This document shows positions 31,606-40,210 of a stretch of DNA of 64,000 bases, piece after piece. The notes under the pieces were generated by a model. It was not told the DNA's origin, made no database searches, and was given only the letters and a program-made list of their open reading frames with translations. Within the stretch, counting starts at the first letter, position 1, and every line of letters begins with the position of its first letter. The stretch is from contig CACAUA010000002.1 of the NCBI GenBank assembly GCA_902535625.1, positions 91,009 through 155,008 of the forward strand, read 5' to 3'. The position numbers and the translations under genes are program-made. Source of the stretch: an uncultured Pelagibacteraceae bacterium. GTDB taxonomy: Bacteria > Pseudomonadota > Alphaproteobacteria > Pelagibacterales > Pelagibacteraceae.

Positions 31606-32253
31606 TTACTTCGTAACTTTATCCACAATATAAATTCCTAAAGCTACTGCAGGACCTATACCAAATGCAAATATTATAGTACCCAAACCAACAGTTCCTC
31701 CCAAATACCAACCAGATATAACAGCTGAAATTTCCAAAGTAGCTCGAATTAAAGCAATAGGAAGTTGAGTTTTTTTTGTTAGACCTGTCATCAATCCATC
31801 TCTTGGACCAGGACCTAAATTTGCGATTAAATATATCCCACTTCCTAGACCGACAAGCAAAACAGAAAATACAGCAAGAATATATTTTGAAAAAGTAGCT
31901 AAAGGAGGATCAAAAAGAAAAAGTGTCAAATCGATTATCGTTGCTATAATTAAAATATTTAGAATTGTACCAATTCCTGGTTTTTGTTTTAGTGGAAACC
32001 AAAACCCTAAAACAATAATACTTATTATGAATGTAGATAATCCGATCGAAATATTTAATATGTTTGATAACCCTTCTGCAAGAACAGACCATGGAGAATT
32101 ACCAGTAGTAGAAACTAATAAAAGACCCTCTCCCAACCCAAACAAAGATAAACCAACACATAAAAGTAAAAAAGTTGTAAATTTAGGTTTTAAATTTAAA
32201 GGTTTTTCTGAGCTCCAAGATTTTGAGGGGATATTTTTAATGGTTAAAAACAT
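31606..32253 (-). CDS. YczE/YyaS/YitT-type membrane protein
   Basis: A 215-residue integral membrane protein with about five helices. The characteristic motif NLGPGPRDGLMTGL lies at about residues 144-157, preceded by the first repeat TTGNSPWSVLAEGL. The domain is found in uncharacterised YczE-like proteins, and no transported substrate is established. Single gene with its promoter probably in the 79-base gap before the divergent gene at 32333. Confidence 0.82.
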   Translation of the reverse strand: MFLTIKNIPSKSWSSEKPLNLKPKFTTFLLLCVGLSLFGLGEGLLLVSTTGNSPWSVLAEGLSNILNISIGLSTFIISIIVLGFWFPLKQKPGIGTILNILIIATIIDLTLFLFDPPLATFSKYILAVFSVLLVGLGSGIYLIANLGPGPRDGLMTGLTKKTQLPIALIRATLEISAVISGWYLGGTVGLGTIIFAFGIGPAVALGIYIVDKVTK

Positions 32254-32332
32254 AATTCTTTAGACTATTTATCTTTTAAACATAAAAATTCTATATAAAG
32301 TTCAAACAAGTTAATTAAAATGATATGAAATA

Positions 32333-33010
32333 ATGAGAAAATTCTTAGTAATATTGTTGGTTTTATCTCCTCTTTTTTTGCAAGCACATACTGACCACTA
32401 TAAAAATTATACAAACATAGAAATGGAGATATTTAAAGATGATGAAAAAATTGGAGAAAGTATTTTCACATTTAAAAAAGAAGAAAATAAATTTATTGTT
32501 AAAAATAAGACTAATTTCAATGTAAAATTATTGGGTGTTACAGTGTTCTCTATAAATAGTAGAGGTACTGAAGAATATATTGGAGACCAATTAATTTCAT
32601 TTAACTCAGAAACATTTCAAAACAATAAGAGAAAATATGTAAATTTAATTTTTGATGAAAAAAAAGAGAAGTTTATAATTGATGGTTCATCATATAAGGG
32701 TGAGGCGGATAAAGAAAATATAATCGGCCATTGGTGGAATCATAGAATTTTGCAAACTGAGACACAAATAAGTCCATTATCTGGAAGTGTAAAAAAACAA
32801 AACATAGAATTTTTAGGAAAAGAAAAAATTAAACTTTATAATAAAGAATATGATGTAGAACACTTTAGACTATTTTCTACTGACCCAAATCTACCTGATG
32901 ATAAAAAATTAAATTTTGAAGTATGGTATGATAAGAAAAAAGCATTGATTATAAAAGTAGCTTATAAAAGAATGGGTTTATGGGAATATAGACTAAAAAA
33001 AATTCAATAA
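32333..33010 (+). CDS. exported protein of unknown function (DUF6134-like)
   Basis: 225 residues with a signal peptide (MRKFLVILLVLSPLFLQAHT, cleavage near residue 19). The mature part is mostly predicted beta strands, with KIGESIFTFKKEE at the start, GHWWNHRILQTETQISPLSG around residue 132 and WYDKKKALIIKVAYKRMGLWEYRL at the end. This is the pattern of periplasmic DUF3108/DUF6134-type proteins. I assign no role. Its stop abuts the pmbA stop on the other strand. Confidence 0.72.
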   Translation: MRKFLVILLVLSPLFLQAHTDHYKNYTNIEMEIFKDDEKIGESIFTFKKEENKFIVKNKTNFNVKLLGVTVFSINSRGTEEYIGDQLISFNSETFQNNKRKYVNLIFDEKKEKFIIDGSSYKGEADKENIIGHWWNHRILQTETQISPLSGSVKKQNIEFLGKEKIKLYNKEYDVEHFRLFSTDPNLPDDKKLNFEVWYDKKKALIIKVAYKRMGLWEYRLKKIQ

Positions 33011-34327
33011 TTATTTTCCCGCTACTGTCATTTGATTAATCAAAAGTGTAGGTGCATTTGTAGAGTATTTCATCTCTAAATCGTTTGCCAAAGTAATATT
33101 CTTGAACATTTCCTTAAAATTTCCAGCAATAGTTATTTCACTTACTGGGTAAGTTAATTCTCCATCCTCAACCATAAATCCTGACGCTCCAACTGAGTAA
33201 TCTCCTGTAATAATATTACCTCCATGGCCTATAGTCTCTGTTATGTATAGAAACTTCTTTTCTGAATTTAGCAAATCCTTAAAACTTAAGGTACCGTTTT
33301 CAAAGTATAAGTTTGTTGTTCCTCCAGACCTACCGTTAGATTTTAAATTTAATTTTTTACCATAATAAGTATCAATTAAATAATTTTTTAAAATGCCATT
33401 CTCAACTAGTTTCAGAGAATTTGTTTCAACACCCTCGCTATCAAAATTTTGAGAACCTAATCCTTTTTCAATTTTTGGATCATCTATGATATTAATTGAA
33501 TTTGGAAAAACTTCAGAATTGATTTGATCTTTTAAAAAAGAAGTTCCTCTTGCAATAGCATTCGCACTAATTGCACTTGCTAGTGTACTTAATATACCTT
33601 TGGAAATTCTTTTATCGAATATTACTCCAATTTTTTCACTCTTAATTTTTTTTGGACCTAACTTTTTTATTGCTTTGTTGGCAGCTATTTTTCCAATTTC
33701 TTCTGGTTTCATCATATCTTGCAAGAATCTTGTGCTACCAAACTCATAATCTCTTTCCATTGCACCATTAATTCTTGATACTGCTACACATGAAGACGAA
33801 AAATTTGAGGTTTTGTATCCACCTAAAAAACCGTTACTATTTGCGAGTATAAAATTATTTTTATTTTCGGTAAAACCAGCTTCAGTATTAACTATTTTTT
33901 CGTCCGTTGATGCTGTCTCTTCAACTTTTTTTAAAAATTCAATCTTTTTATTATTTGAATAATGTGTTTCATCATAAAGATTAAGGTCTCTTATCTCTTT
34001 AGACATTAAATCTTTATCTGGTAATGAATTATTTTCATCTGATGGAGTGATTTTTGTAGCATCAATACAACGTTCTATTAGTTTTTCTAAGTTTGATTTA
34101 GATAGATCTGATGAATTAATGCTTGATTTTTTTTTCTCTATATAAGTAGTTAAATTGACAGCAAAACTATCTGCTCTATTTGACTCGTCTAATTTTTTGT
34201 TTCTAAAACTAACATTTTCTGAGACAGAGTGAATTACTTTTACACCCACATCTGTTGCTCCTAGTTTTTTAGAATTTTCAATACAAAGAGACGCTATATC
34301 TTTTAAAAATTCCTGATCCTTTATCAT
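33011..34327 (-). CDS. pmbA: TldE/PmbA family metalloprotease partner
   Basis: Subunit of the TldD/TldE heterodimeric peptidase that trims small peptides such as modified bacteriocin precursors. The 438 residues have the TldE layout: an N-terminal domain with FRNKKLDESNRADSFAV and a C-terminal domain with SGRSGGTTNLYF and GASGFMVEDGELTYPVSEIT. There is no HExxxH; the zinc site lies in TldD, encoded five bases upstream. No ribosomal-peptide cluster is seen in the window. Confidence 0.93.
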   Translation of the reverse strand: MIKDQEFLKDIASLCIENSKKLGATDVGVKVIHSVSENVSFRNKKLDESNRADSFAVNLTTYIEKKKSSINSSDLSKSNLEKLIERCIDATKITPSDENNSLPDKDLMSKEIRDLNLYDETHYSNNKKIEFLKKVEETASTDEKIVNTEAGFTENKNNFILANSNGFLGGYKTSNFSSSCVAVSRINGAMERDYEFGSTRFLQDMMKPEEIGKIAANKAIKKLGPKKIKSEKIGVIFDKRISKGILSTLASAISANAIARGTSFLKDQINSEVFPNSINIIDDPKIEKGLGSQNFDSEGVETNSLKLVENGILKNYLIDTYYGKKLNLKSNGRSGGTTNLYFENGTLSFKDLLNSEKKFLYITETIGHGGNIITGDYSVGASGFMVEDGELTYPVSEITIAGNFKEMFKNITLANDLEMKYSTNAPTLLINQMTVAGK

Positions 34328-34332
34328 TTAGA

Positions 34333-35745
34333 TTAAAGTTTTGTTCCACCAACAGTCATCTTATTTATAAGAATTGACGGCTGAGCTACTCCTACTGGAA
34401 CACCTTGTCCAGCTTTCCCGCATGTTCCAATACCTGGATCTAATTTCATGTCATTACCGACTAGTGAAACTTCTTTTAAAATTGATGGTCCATCTCCAAT
34501 TAATGTAGCTCCTTTGATTGGTGATCCTATTTTACCATTATTGATTTCGTAAGCTTCTGTGCAGTTAAAGACAAATTTTCCTGATGTTATGTCTACTTGT
34601 CCTCCCCCAAAACTTACAGCGAAAATACCTTTATCAACTGAACTTATCATTTCATTTTGTGAATATTTACCTGACAACATCATTGTATTTCTCATTCTTG
34701 GTAAAACCACATGTTTATAACTTTCTCTTCTTCCGCTACCTGTTGACTTAGTTCCCATCAAACGAGCGTTTAAACGGTCTTGCATATAGTTTTTTAAAAT
34801 TCCATTTTCTATTAAAACTGTATTTTCAGTAGGCGTTCCTTCATCATCTATCGTTAAACTTCCTCTTCTTTGATGTAAGGTGCCGTCATCTACAATCGTA
34901 ACTCCTTCGCTAGCTACTTGCTGCCCCATTAAATTATGAAAAGCTGAAGTTTTTTTTCTATTAAAATCACCCTCAAGACCATGTCCGATCGCTTCGTGAA
35001 TTAAAATTGCTGGCCATCCAGGACCTAAAACAACTTTCATTTCTCCTGCTGGCGCTGGTTTGCTTTCTAAATTCACATTTGCGATTCTAAAAGCTTCATC
35101 ACAAACATCTTTCCAGCTTCCATCTTTTAGATAATCATCATAACTTTGTCTTCCTCCAACTCCATAAACACCTGTTTCTTTTTTTCCATCTTTCTCTAAT
35201 ACTACGGAAACGTTGAATCTGACTAATGGTCTATCGTCTTTCAAAACTTGATTATCAGACCTAATAATTTCTATTGATTTATGTTCACCTAAAAAATTTG
35301 CAGTTACTTGATTTACTATTGACCCTTTTGATCTTAAATAGTTATTAACACTGTTCAGCAAATCTATCTTTGAGTCGAAAGTCTTGCTTTCTATAGGATT
35401 AATGTTTTCGTAATATTTGCTATTAGTTTTAGGAATTTCGTGATTATAAGTTCCTTTTTTTGACTTTAACGTATCTTTCAAATTCTCGCTTGATTTTCTT
35501 AGTGACTCTTTTGAAATATCATTAGAATGAGAGTAAGCAACAACCTCTCCTGTTACAGCTCTGAAACCATATCCTTGATCAGAGTTATAAGTTGAGCTCT
35601 TTATTTTATTATCATCTAAAACAATAGATTCAGATTTATGATTTTCTAAATATAATTCTCCGTCATCACAATTTTTTAAGGTTTCAGTAACAATTGCTTC
35701 AGCTTTTGATGTATCTATATCTGTTTCTTTGAAGAAATTTGACAT
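34333..35745 (-). CDS. tldD: metalloprotease TldD
   Basis: Catalytic zinc subunit of the TldD/TldE peptidase. The 470 residues carry the metal motif H250-E251-x3-H255 in HEAIGHGLEGD and the downstream conserved block GTCGKAGQGVPVGVAQPSIL. DDEGTPTENTVLIENGILKNY is also typical. It is the first gene of a two-gene operon with pmbA. Substrates in free-living alphaproteobacteria are unknown. Confidence 0.95.
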   Translation of the reverse strand: MSNFFKETDIDTSKAEAIVTETLKNCDDGELYLENHKSESIVLDDNKIKSSTYNSDQGYGFRAVTGEVVAYSHSNDISKESLRKSSENLKDTLKSKKGTYNHEIPKTNSKYYENINPIESKTFDSKIDLLNSVNNYLRSKGSIVNQVTANFLGEHKSIEIIRSDNQVLKDDRPLVRFNVSVVLEKDGKKETGVYGVGGRQSYDDYLKDGSWKDVCDEAFRIANVNLESKPAPAGEMKVVLGPGWPAILIHEAIGHGLEGDFNRKKTSAFHNLMGQQVASEGVTIVDDGTLHQRRGSLTIDDEGTPTENTVLIENGILKNYMQDRLNARLMGTKSTGSGRRESYKHVVLPRMRNTMMLSGKYSQNEMISSVDKGIFAVSFGGGQVDITSGKFVFNCTEAYEINNGKIGSPIKGATLIGDGPSILKEVSLVGNDMKLDPGIGTCGKAGQGVPVGVAQPSILINKMTVGGTKL

Positions 35746-35830
35746 TTGAAGAATGTAGTAGTGATTATTAATATATCAACTGCTTATTTGGCACATTTGT
35801 AAAAATAAAATATTCAAATATAGTTTGATT

Positions 35831-36175
35831 ATGAAGGTTTTTTATAACAATTCATGCAAAATCTGCAGAGCAGAAATTAATATTTATAAAAAAGAAAACA
35901 TAGAAAATTTGAATTGGATAGACATTACTAAAAATAAAAATGCTGAATTAGAAACAAAAAAAACTGATAAAGAGCTTCTGAGAAGACTTCATGTGGAACA
36001 AGATGGAAAAATCTATGTGGGTATTGATGCTTTTTTACTTATTTGGAAAAGTATTCCAAAATACAAGTTTCTTTATAAATTTTTTAAACTCCCATTCATT
36101 TACCAATTATTTTATGTTGGATATGAAATTGTAGCGTTCTTTTTGTATTTAAAAAATAAACATCAACTAGACTAA
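35831..36175 (+). CDS. DCC family thiol-disulfide oxidoreductase (DUF393)
   Basis: 114 residues from the ATG at 35831; a TTG at 35825 would add two residues. The N-terminal YNNSCKIC has the C-x2-C redox pair (C9, C12) of the DCC family, related to thioredoxins. The middle has VGIDAFLLIWKSIPKY, and the C-terminus has a hydrophobic segment YQLFYVGYEIVAFFLYL, as in DUF393 proteins. The function in bacteria is not known. It overlaps the convergent gene by four bases. Confidence 0.85.
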   Translation: MKVFYNNSCKICRAEINIYKKENIENLNWIDITKNKNAELETKKTDKELLRRLHVEQDGKIYVGIDAFLLIWKSIPKYKFLYKFFKLPFIYQLFYVGYEIVAFFLYLKNKHQLD

Positions 36176-36465
36176 TGTTGAATAGCGTATAAAATTTGGG
36201 TTACAAAAGATAAAAATATAAAAAAAGAGAAAAATAAAATAAAATACATAACTGTAACTGCTCTATTTCTCTTTCTTCTTAAAATGACAAATTTTTTATC
36301 ATCAAGAAAAGAAATGTCTCTATCGCCTGGCACTGGATAATCATAACTCCATCTCCATAAAGACGAACCAAATCTTTTATCTAGTTTATTATAATAATTT
36401 ACCCAAGCCAATGACCACATAAACATTAAAAATAAAAATGTTAAAGCTAAAAAAGTTGAGAACAT
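36172..36465 (-). CDS. hypothetical membrane protein, 97 aa
   Basis: Not recognised. There is a hydrophobic N-terminal helix (about 2-24), then a soluble loop with KLDKRFGSSLWRWSYDYPVPGD, a basic patch LRRKRNRA, and a second helix (about 70-94). Two-helix topology with a basic stretch just before the second helix. It lies between the DCC gene (convergent) and the DnaJ-type gene (divergent, 32 bases). Confidence 0.68.
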   Translation of the reverse strand: MFSTFLALTFLFLMFMWSLAWVNYYNKLDKRFGSSLWRWSYDYPVPGDRDISFLDDKKFVILRRKRNRAVTVMYFILFFSFFIFLSFVTQILYAIQH

Positions 36466-36497
36466 AAATATATTAAATTATATTAAATTTTTTTTAT

Positions 36498-37217
36498 ATG
36501 TCTATCTGGGGAAGTTTAATTGGGGGGATGATCGGTTTTTCTTTAGGAGGACCGTTTGGGATGCTATTAGGTTCCTTAATTGGTGGAAAAGTATCAAGAT
36601 CAAGATCATCATTTAAATCTTTTGCACAGCCTCAACAAGTTTTTGCATTAGCTCTTATAGTTTTATCAGCGAAACTGAGTAAATCAGACGGTCGGGTTAG
36701 TAGAGAGGAATTAATAGCGGTAAAAGATAAACTCAAAATTCCAGAACATGAATTAGATCAAGTTGGAAAAATTTTTAATAAAGCTAAAGAAGAAAGCACT
36801 GGTTACGAACCATATGCAAAACAAATAGCTCAGATCTATCAAGGAAATATAAATGTGTTGGAAGAAGTCATTAATATATTATTTTATATTGCAGAAGCTG
36901 ATGGAAATATAAGTGATCAAGAATTTAGAATGATACAACATGTTTCCCAATTATTTGGTCTTAGTGATGCCCAGTTCAATGGAATAGTTGAGGGTAGGAA
37001 ATCATCAGATAAACTCAATCCATATGTGGTATTAGAGAGCAAACCTGATGACAATCTTACAGATATTAGAAAAAGATATTTAAAATTAAGTAAAGAACAT
37101 CATCCAGATTTACTTCTAAGTAAAGGAGTTCCTCAGGAAGTTATTGAGGAAAGTAAAAAGAAAATGAGAGCTATTAATTCAGCCTGGGATCAAATTCAAA
37201 AGCTAAAGAGTAATTAA
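36498..37217 (+). CDS. TerB-DnaJ domain protein (DjlA-like)
   Basis: Membrane-linked Hsp70 co-chaperone candidate. The 239 residues start with a glycine-zipper-like hydrophobic segment (GGMIGFSLGGPFGMLLGSLI). A TerB-like helical domain (about 45-155) has SKSDGRVSREE and IAEADGNISDQE, the two acidic repeats. The C-terminal J domain (about 172-238) has HHPDLLLSKG with the HPD that activates DnaK. This is the DjlA architecture. It overlaps aceA by four bases. Confidence 0.87.
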   Translation: MSIWGSLIGGMIGFSLGGPFGMLLGSLIGGKVSRSRSSFKSFAQPQQVFALALIVLSAKLSKSDGRVSREELIAVKDKLKIPEHELDQVGKIFNKAKEESTGYEPYAKQIAQIYQGNINVLEEVINILFYIAEADGNISDQEFRMIQHVSQLFGLSDAQFNGIVEGRKSSDKLNPYVVLESKPDDNLTDIRKRYLKLSKEHHPDLLLSKGVPQEVIEESKKKMRAINSAWDQIQKLKSN

Positions 37218-38488
37218 AATTGCTCAGCTTCTGTTGAGCCTGCCATTGCTGTTGTAGAGCTCTTTCCAGAACTTATTGTATTGGAAACTGCATCAAAATA
37301 AGAAGTACCAACTTCTCGTTGGTGTTTAACACTGGTATATCCATCTTTTTCTCTAGCAAATTCATTTTGTTGTATTCTAGAGTAAGCAGTCATACCTTCC
37401 TTTTTATATTTTTCTGCTAGCTCAAAAATAGCAATATTTTGCGTATGGAAACCTGCTAAAGTTATAAATTGAAATTTATACCCCATCATTCCAATTTTAG
37501 TTTGAAATGTTGCAATCTCATCATCAGATAAATGTTTCTTCCAATTAAATGATGGAGAACAATTATAAGCTAACATCTTGCCAGGAAATTTTGCATGTAT
37601 TGCATCAGCAAACTTTTTTGCTTCTTCTAAGTTAGGTGTTGCAGTTTCACACCATATTAAATCCGCGTAAGGTGCATAAGCTAACCCTCTTGAGATTGCT
37701 TGATCAATACCATCTTTTACATAATAAAAGCCTTCAGGTGATCTTTCTCCTGTTAAAAATGGTTTGTCATTTTCATCAAAATCGTTTGTTATTAGTTTCG
37801 CAGCGTTGGCATCTGTTCTTGCAAGAATAATGAGAGGAACGTCGGCAATATCAGCTGCCAATCTTGCTGCTTTTAGATTTCGGACCATGGTTCCAGTAGG
37901 AACAAGTACCTTACCACCCATATGTCCACATTTTTTTTCACTAGCTAGTTGGTCTTCAAAATGAACTCCGGCTGCGCCAGCTTTTATAAATTTTTTTGTT
38001 AGCTCAAATACATTTAACGGCCCACCAAATCCTGCTTCGCCATCTGCAATAATTGGCAACATGTAATCAGTTCTTTCGCTGCTTTTCATATCTCCGTCTG
38101 CAATTTCCATATGTTGAATTTGATCCGCTCTAATTAAGGAATTATTCATAGTTTCAACTAATTTAGGTGCACTGTCATAAGGATATAAAGATTGATCAGG
38201 GTACATTTCACCAGCACTATTTGCATCTGCTGCAACTTGCCAACCACTTAAATAAATAGCTTTTAAACCTGCTTTTGCATGTTGAACAGCTTGATTTCCT
38301 GATAATGAACCAAGTGTGTTTACATATGGCTCTGTATTCAACAATCTCCAGAGTTTTTGAGATTGCTGTTTACACATTGAATACTCAATTTTGATAGATC
38401 CTCTTAGCCTTTCTACTTCATCTGGCTTATAATCCCTTTGTATTCCTGCAAATCTTTTCAACTCGTACGAGATATTCTCGGCTGACAT
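37214..38488 (-). CDS. aceA: isocitrate lyase
   Basis: It splits isocitrate into glyoxylate and succinate, the first step of the glyoxylate shunt for growth on acetate and similar C2 sources. The 424 residues have the active-site loop KKCGHMGGK with C187, plus SGWQVAADAN, PIIADGEAGFGG and RTDANAA. Malate synthase is not in this window. It has one of the best ribosome sites here (AAAGGAGG). The region upstream carries repeated TTTACAAA boxes shared with the divergent ScfR-type regulator gene, which probably controls it. Confidence 0.97.
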   Translation of the reverse strand: MSAENISYELKRFAGIQRDYKPDEVERLRGSIKIEYSMCKQQSQKLWRLLNTEPYVNTLGSLSGNQAVQHAKAGLKAIYLSGWQVAADANSAGEMYPDQSLYPYDSAPKLVETMNNSLIRADQIQHMEIADGDMKSSERTDYMLPIIADGEAGFGGPLNVFELTKKFIKAGAAGVHFEDQLASEKKCGHMGGKVLVPTGTMVRNLKAARLAADIADVPLIILARTDANAAKLITNDFDENDKPFLTGERSPEGFYYVKDGIDQAISRGLAYAPYADLIWCETATPNLEEAKKFADAIHAKFPGKMLAYNCSPSFNWKKHLSDDEIATFQTKIGMMGYKFQFITLAGFHTQNIAIFELAEKYKKEGMTAYSRIQQNEFAREKDGYTSVKHQREVGTSYFDAVSNTISSGKSSTTAMAGSTEAEQF

Positions 38489-38514
38489 TATTCCTCCTTT
38501 AAAACTAATTCTTT

Positions 38515-38676
38515 TTATTTTTCGTTATATTCTTCTGTAAACTCATTCATTCCACTTGATCCCCAATCGCAGTGGTCATCTCTTAAATAAACCCCTCTGC
38601 TTCTATGCTCTTCATGCTCTTGGTGGTTTGTGGTTTGTGAACTAGTTTCAATGTTTTTTATAGTATTTTTGTCCAT
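38515..38676 (-). CDS. putative small protein upstream of aceA, 53 aa
   Basis: This ORF was read by eye on the minus strand between aceA (26 bases downstream) and the operator region. It starts MDKNTIKNIETSS, has a His/Glu-rich stretch NHQEHEEHRSRG, then VYLRDDHCDWGSSGMNEF. Trp, Cys and several Gly/His codons in an AT-rich genome argue against a chance ORF. No Shine-Dalgarno is obvious, and the start codon overlaps one of the repeat boxes. It could be a leader ORF or a small protein cotranscribed with aceA. I know of no family. Confidence 0.55.
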   Translation of the reverse strand: MDKNTIKNIETSSQTTNHQEHEEHRSRGVYLRDDHCDWGSSGMNEFTEEYNEK

Positions 38677-38715
38677 GTAAACTTTATAATTTACAATGTT
38701 TACAAAATCTACAAA
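38675..38715. promoter_or_regulatory. operator-like repeat cluster, aceA side
   Basis: Three tandem boxes at a nine-base period: TTTACAAT (38690-38697), TTTACAAA (38699-38706) and TCTACAAA (38708-38715). An inverted half, ATGTAAAC (38675-38682), lies 15 bases before the first. The boxes resemble TTTGCAAA half-sites described for ScfR/PccR/RamB-type regulators. They lie upstream of aceA and its small ORF, so they are probable operator or promoter-proximal sites. Confidence 0.6.
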
Positions 38716-38748
38716 AAATGTTAAAAATCCAGTAAATACAATAAATTT

Positions 38749-38779
38749 TTTGTAAATAATAATTTACAAAGTTTACAAA
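38749..38779. promoter_or_regulatory. operator-like repeat cluster, regulator side
   Basis: TTTGTAAA (38749-38756), then six bases, then TTTACAAA (38763-38770), one base, and TTTACAAA (38772-38779), ending six bases before the regulator start codon. The first two form an inverted repeat; the last two repeat directly at nine bases, as in the aceA-side cluster. Such a position would occlude ribosome entry or the promoter and suggests autoregulation. Confidence 0.6.
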
Positions 38780-38785
38780 TAGTAA

Positions 38786-40210
38786 ATGAGTCAAGTAGAA
38801 TTAAATATTGGTCCAAAAATAAAAGCTTTTAGAAGGCAGCTAGGTATGCAAGCAAACAAACTAGCTTCACAACTTAACATTTCACCGAGTTATTTAGCTT
38901 TAATCGAGGGAGGAAAAAGAAAAATTGACGGGGAATTACTTTTAAAAATTTGTGAGGAGTTAAGCATCAACATTAGTGATCTAACAAATAAATCAGATAT
39001 CAATATGGTCAACACAATTTCAGAATTGCTTGATGATCAACTTTTTGAAGATTTGGATATAGTTGGTCCAGAAGTTAAAGATCTAGCAAATAGTAATCCA
39101 AAAATTGGTAAAGCTCTAATAAGATTAGGAGACATTTTGAAAAAAAAAGATCATGAATTGGTTAACAAAATTGAAAAGCTTTCAGGAAAAATTGTAGATA
39201 ATAGAAAAAACTCATTTCCTGGAGAAGTAATTTCAGATTTTTTGCAAGAAAATAGAAATTTTTTTCCAAAACTAGAGGAATTTGCAAATCAAATCTTTGA
39301 ACAAATAAAACAAAATAATAGAACAAGATATATTGCTTTATGTGATTATTTAAAATCAGAGTATAAAATTGAAGTACAAGATATAATTCCTGAGGAAGGA
39401 AAACCCTTTTCAAAAATTTATGATAACAAAAATAGAAAGTTGCTATTGTCTGATTATTTGTCTTTGGAAACAAAGAAATTACACGCTGCAGCTCAAATTG
39501 CGCAAGAGGGGGCTAGTGACATAATAAATTCTTATCTTGATACTTTTAATTATCCAAATGAAGAATCGAAAAAATTAACAAAAGTTGCTTTATTAAATTA
39601 TTGTGGTGCAGCAATTTTAATGCCCTACAAATTATTTCATTCTGAATGTAAAAAACTTAAATATGATTTAGAGTTATTGCAAAATACTTTTGCAACTTCA
39701 TTCGAACAAGTCACACATAGAGTAACATGTTTGAATGATCCAAAATTACCTGGGGTTCCATTTCATTTTTTGAGAGTTGATGTAGCTGGTAATATTTCAA
39801 AAAGATTTTCATTGTCAGGTATAGAAATACCACGTTATGGTGGTGCTTGTCCTCGATGGAACGTATATTCGGCTTTTTCTAGACCTGGTGTTATACAGGC
39901 TGCAGTAAGTAAAATGACTAATGGTGAAAAGTATGTATGTATAGCAAGAACTGTTGAAAAAGGTATAGGAAGATATGGACAAAAAAAAAGTATGTTATCT
40001 ATTGGACTTGGATGTGAAGCCAAATATGCAAGAGATTTTGTTTATACGGAAAACTTAGATTTGAATGATAAAAAATCAGAGATACCTGTGGGGGTTTCAT
40101 GTAGAACTTGTGATAGACTGGATTGTTCTCAAAGAGCTTTTCCACCATTGCATAAAAAATTTGATGTAGACATTAATTCTAGAGGAGTATCTGTATATGT
40201 CAGTGATTAA
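38786..40210 (+). CDS. XRE-family regulator of the ScfR/RamB type (short-chain fatty acid/acetate metabolism)
   Basis: 474 residues. An N-terminal helix-turn-helix (about 8-62) has GMQANKLASQLNISPSYLALIEGGKRKI. The middle is an IrrE/ImmA-like domain, but the usual HExxH is replaced by LHAAAQIAQEG, so it is probably not a protease. The C-terminal DUF2083 domain ends with C439, C442 and C447 in CRTCDRLDCSQRAFPP. Family members PccR and RamB control propionate or acetate and glyoxylate genes. The divergent aceA gene and shared repeat boxes make aceA the likely target. It overlaps the TPR gene by 14 bases. Confidence 0.9.
   Translation: MSQVELNIGPKIKAFRRQLGMQANKLASQLNISPSYLALIEGGKRKIDGELLLKICEELSINISDLTNKSDINMVNTISELLDDQLFEDLDIVGPEVKDLANSNPKIGKALIRLGDILKKKDHELVNKIEKLSGKIVDNRKNSFPGEVISDFLQENRNFFPKLEEFANQIFEQIKQNNRTRYIALCDYLKSEYKIEVQDIIPEEGKPFSKIYDNKNRKLLLSDYLSLETKKLHAAAQIAQEGASDIINSYLDTFNYPNEESKKLTKVALLNYCGAAILMPYKLFHSECKKLKYDLELLQNTFATSFEQVTHRVTCLNDPKLPGVPFHFLRVDVAGNISKRFSLSGIEIPRYGGACPRWNVYSAFSRPGVIQAAVSKMTNGEKYVCIARTVEKGIGRYGQKKSMLSIGLGCEAKYARDFVYTENLDLNDKKSEIPVGVSCRTCDRLDCSQRAFPPLHKKFDVDINSRGVSVYVSD

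Noticed and set aside
33011..35745. TldD/PmbA as part of a ribosomal-peptide cluster
   Set aside because: No precursor peptide or modification enzyme genes nearby; the pair is a common stand-alone operon.
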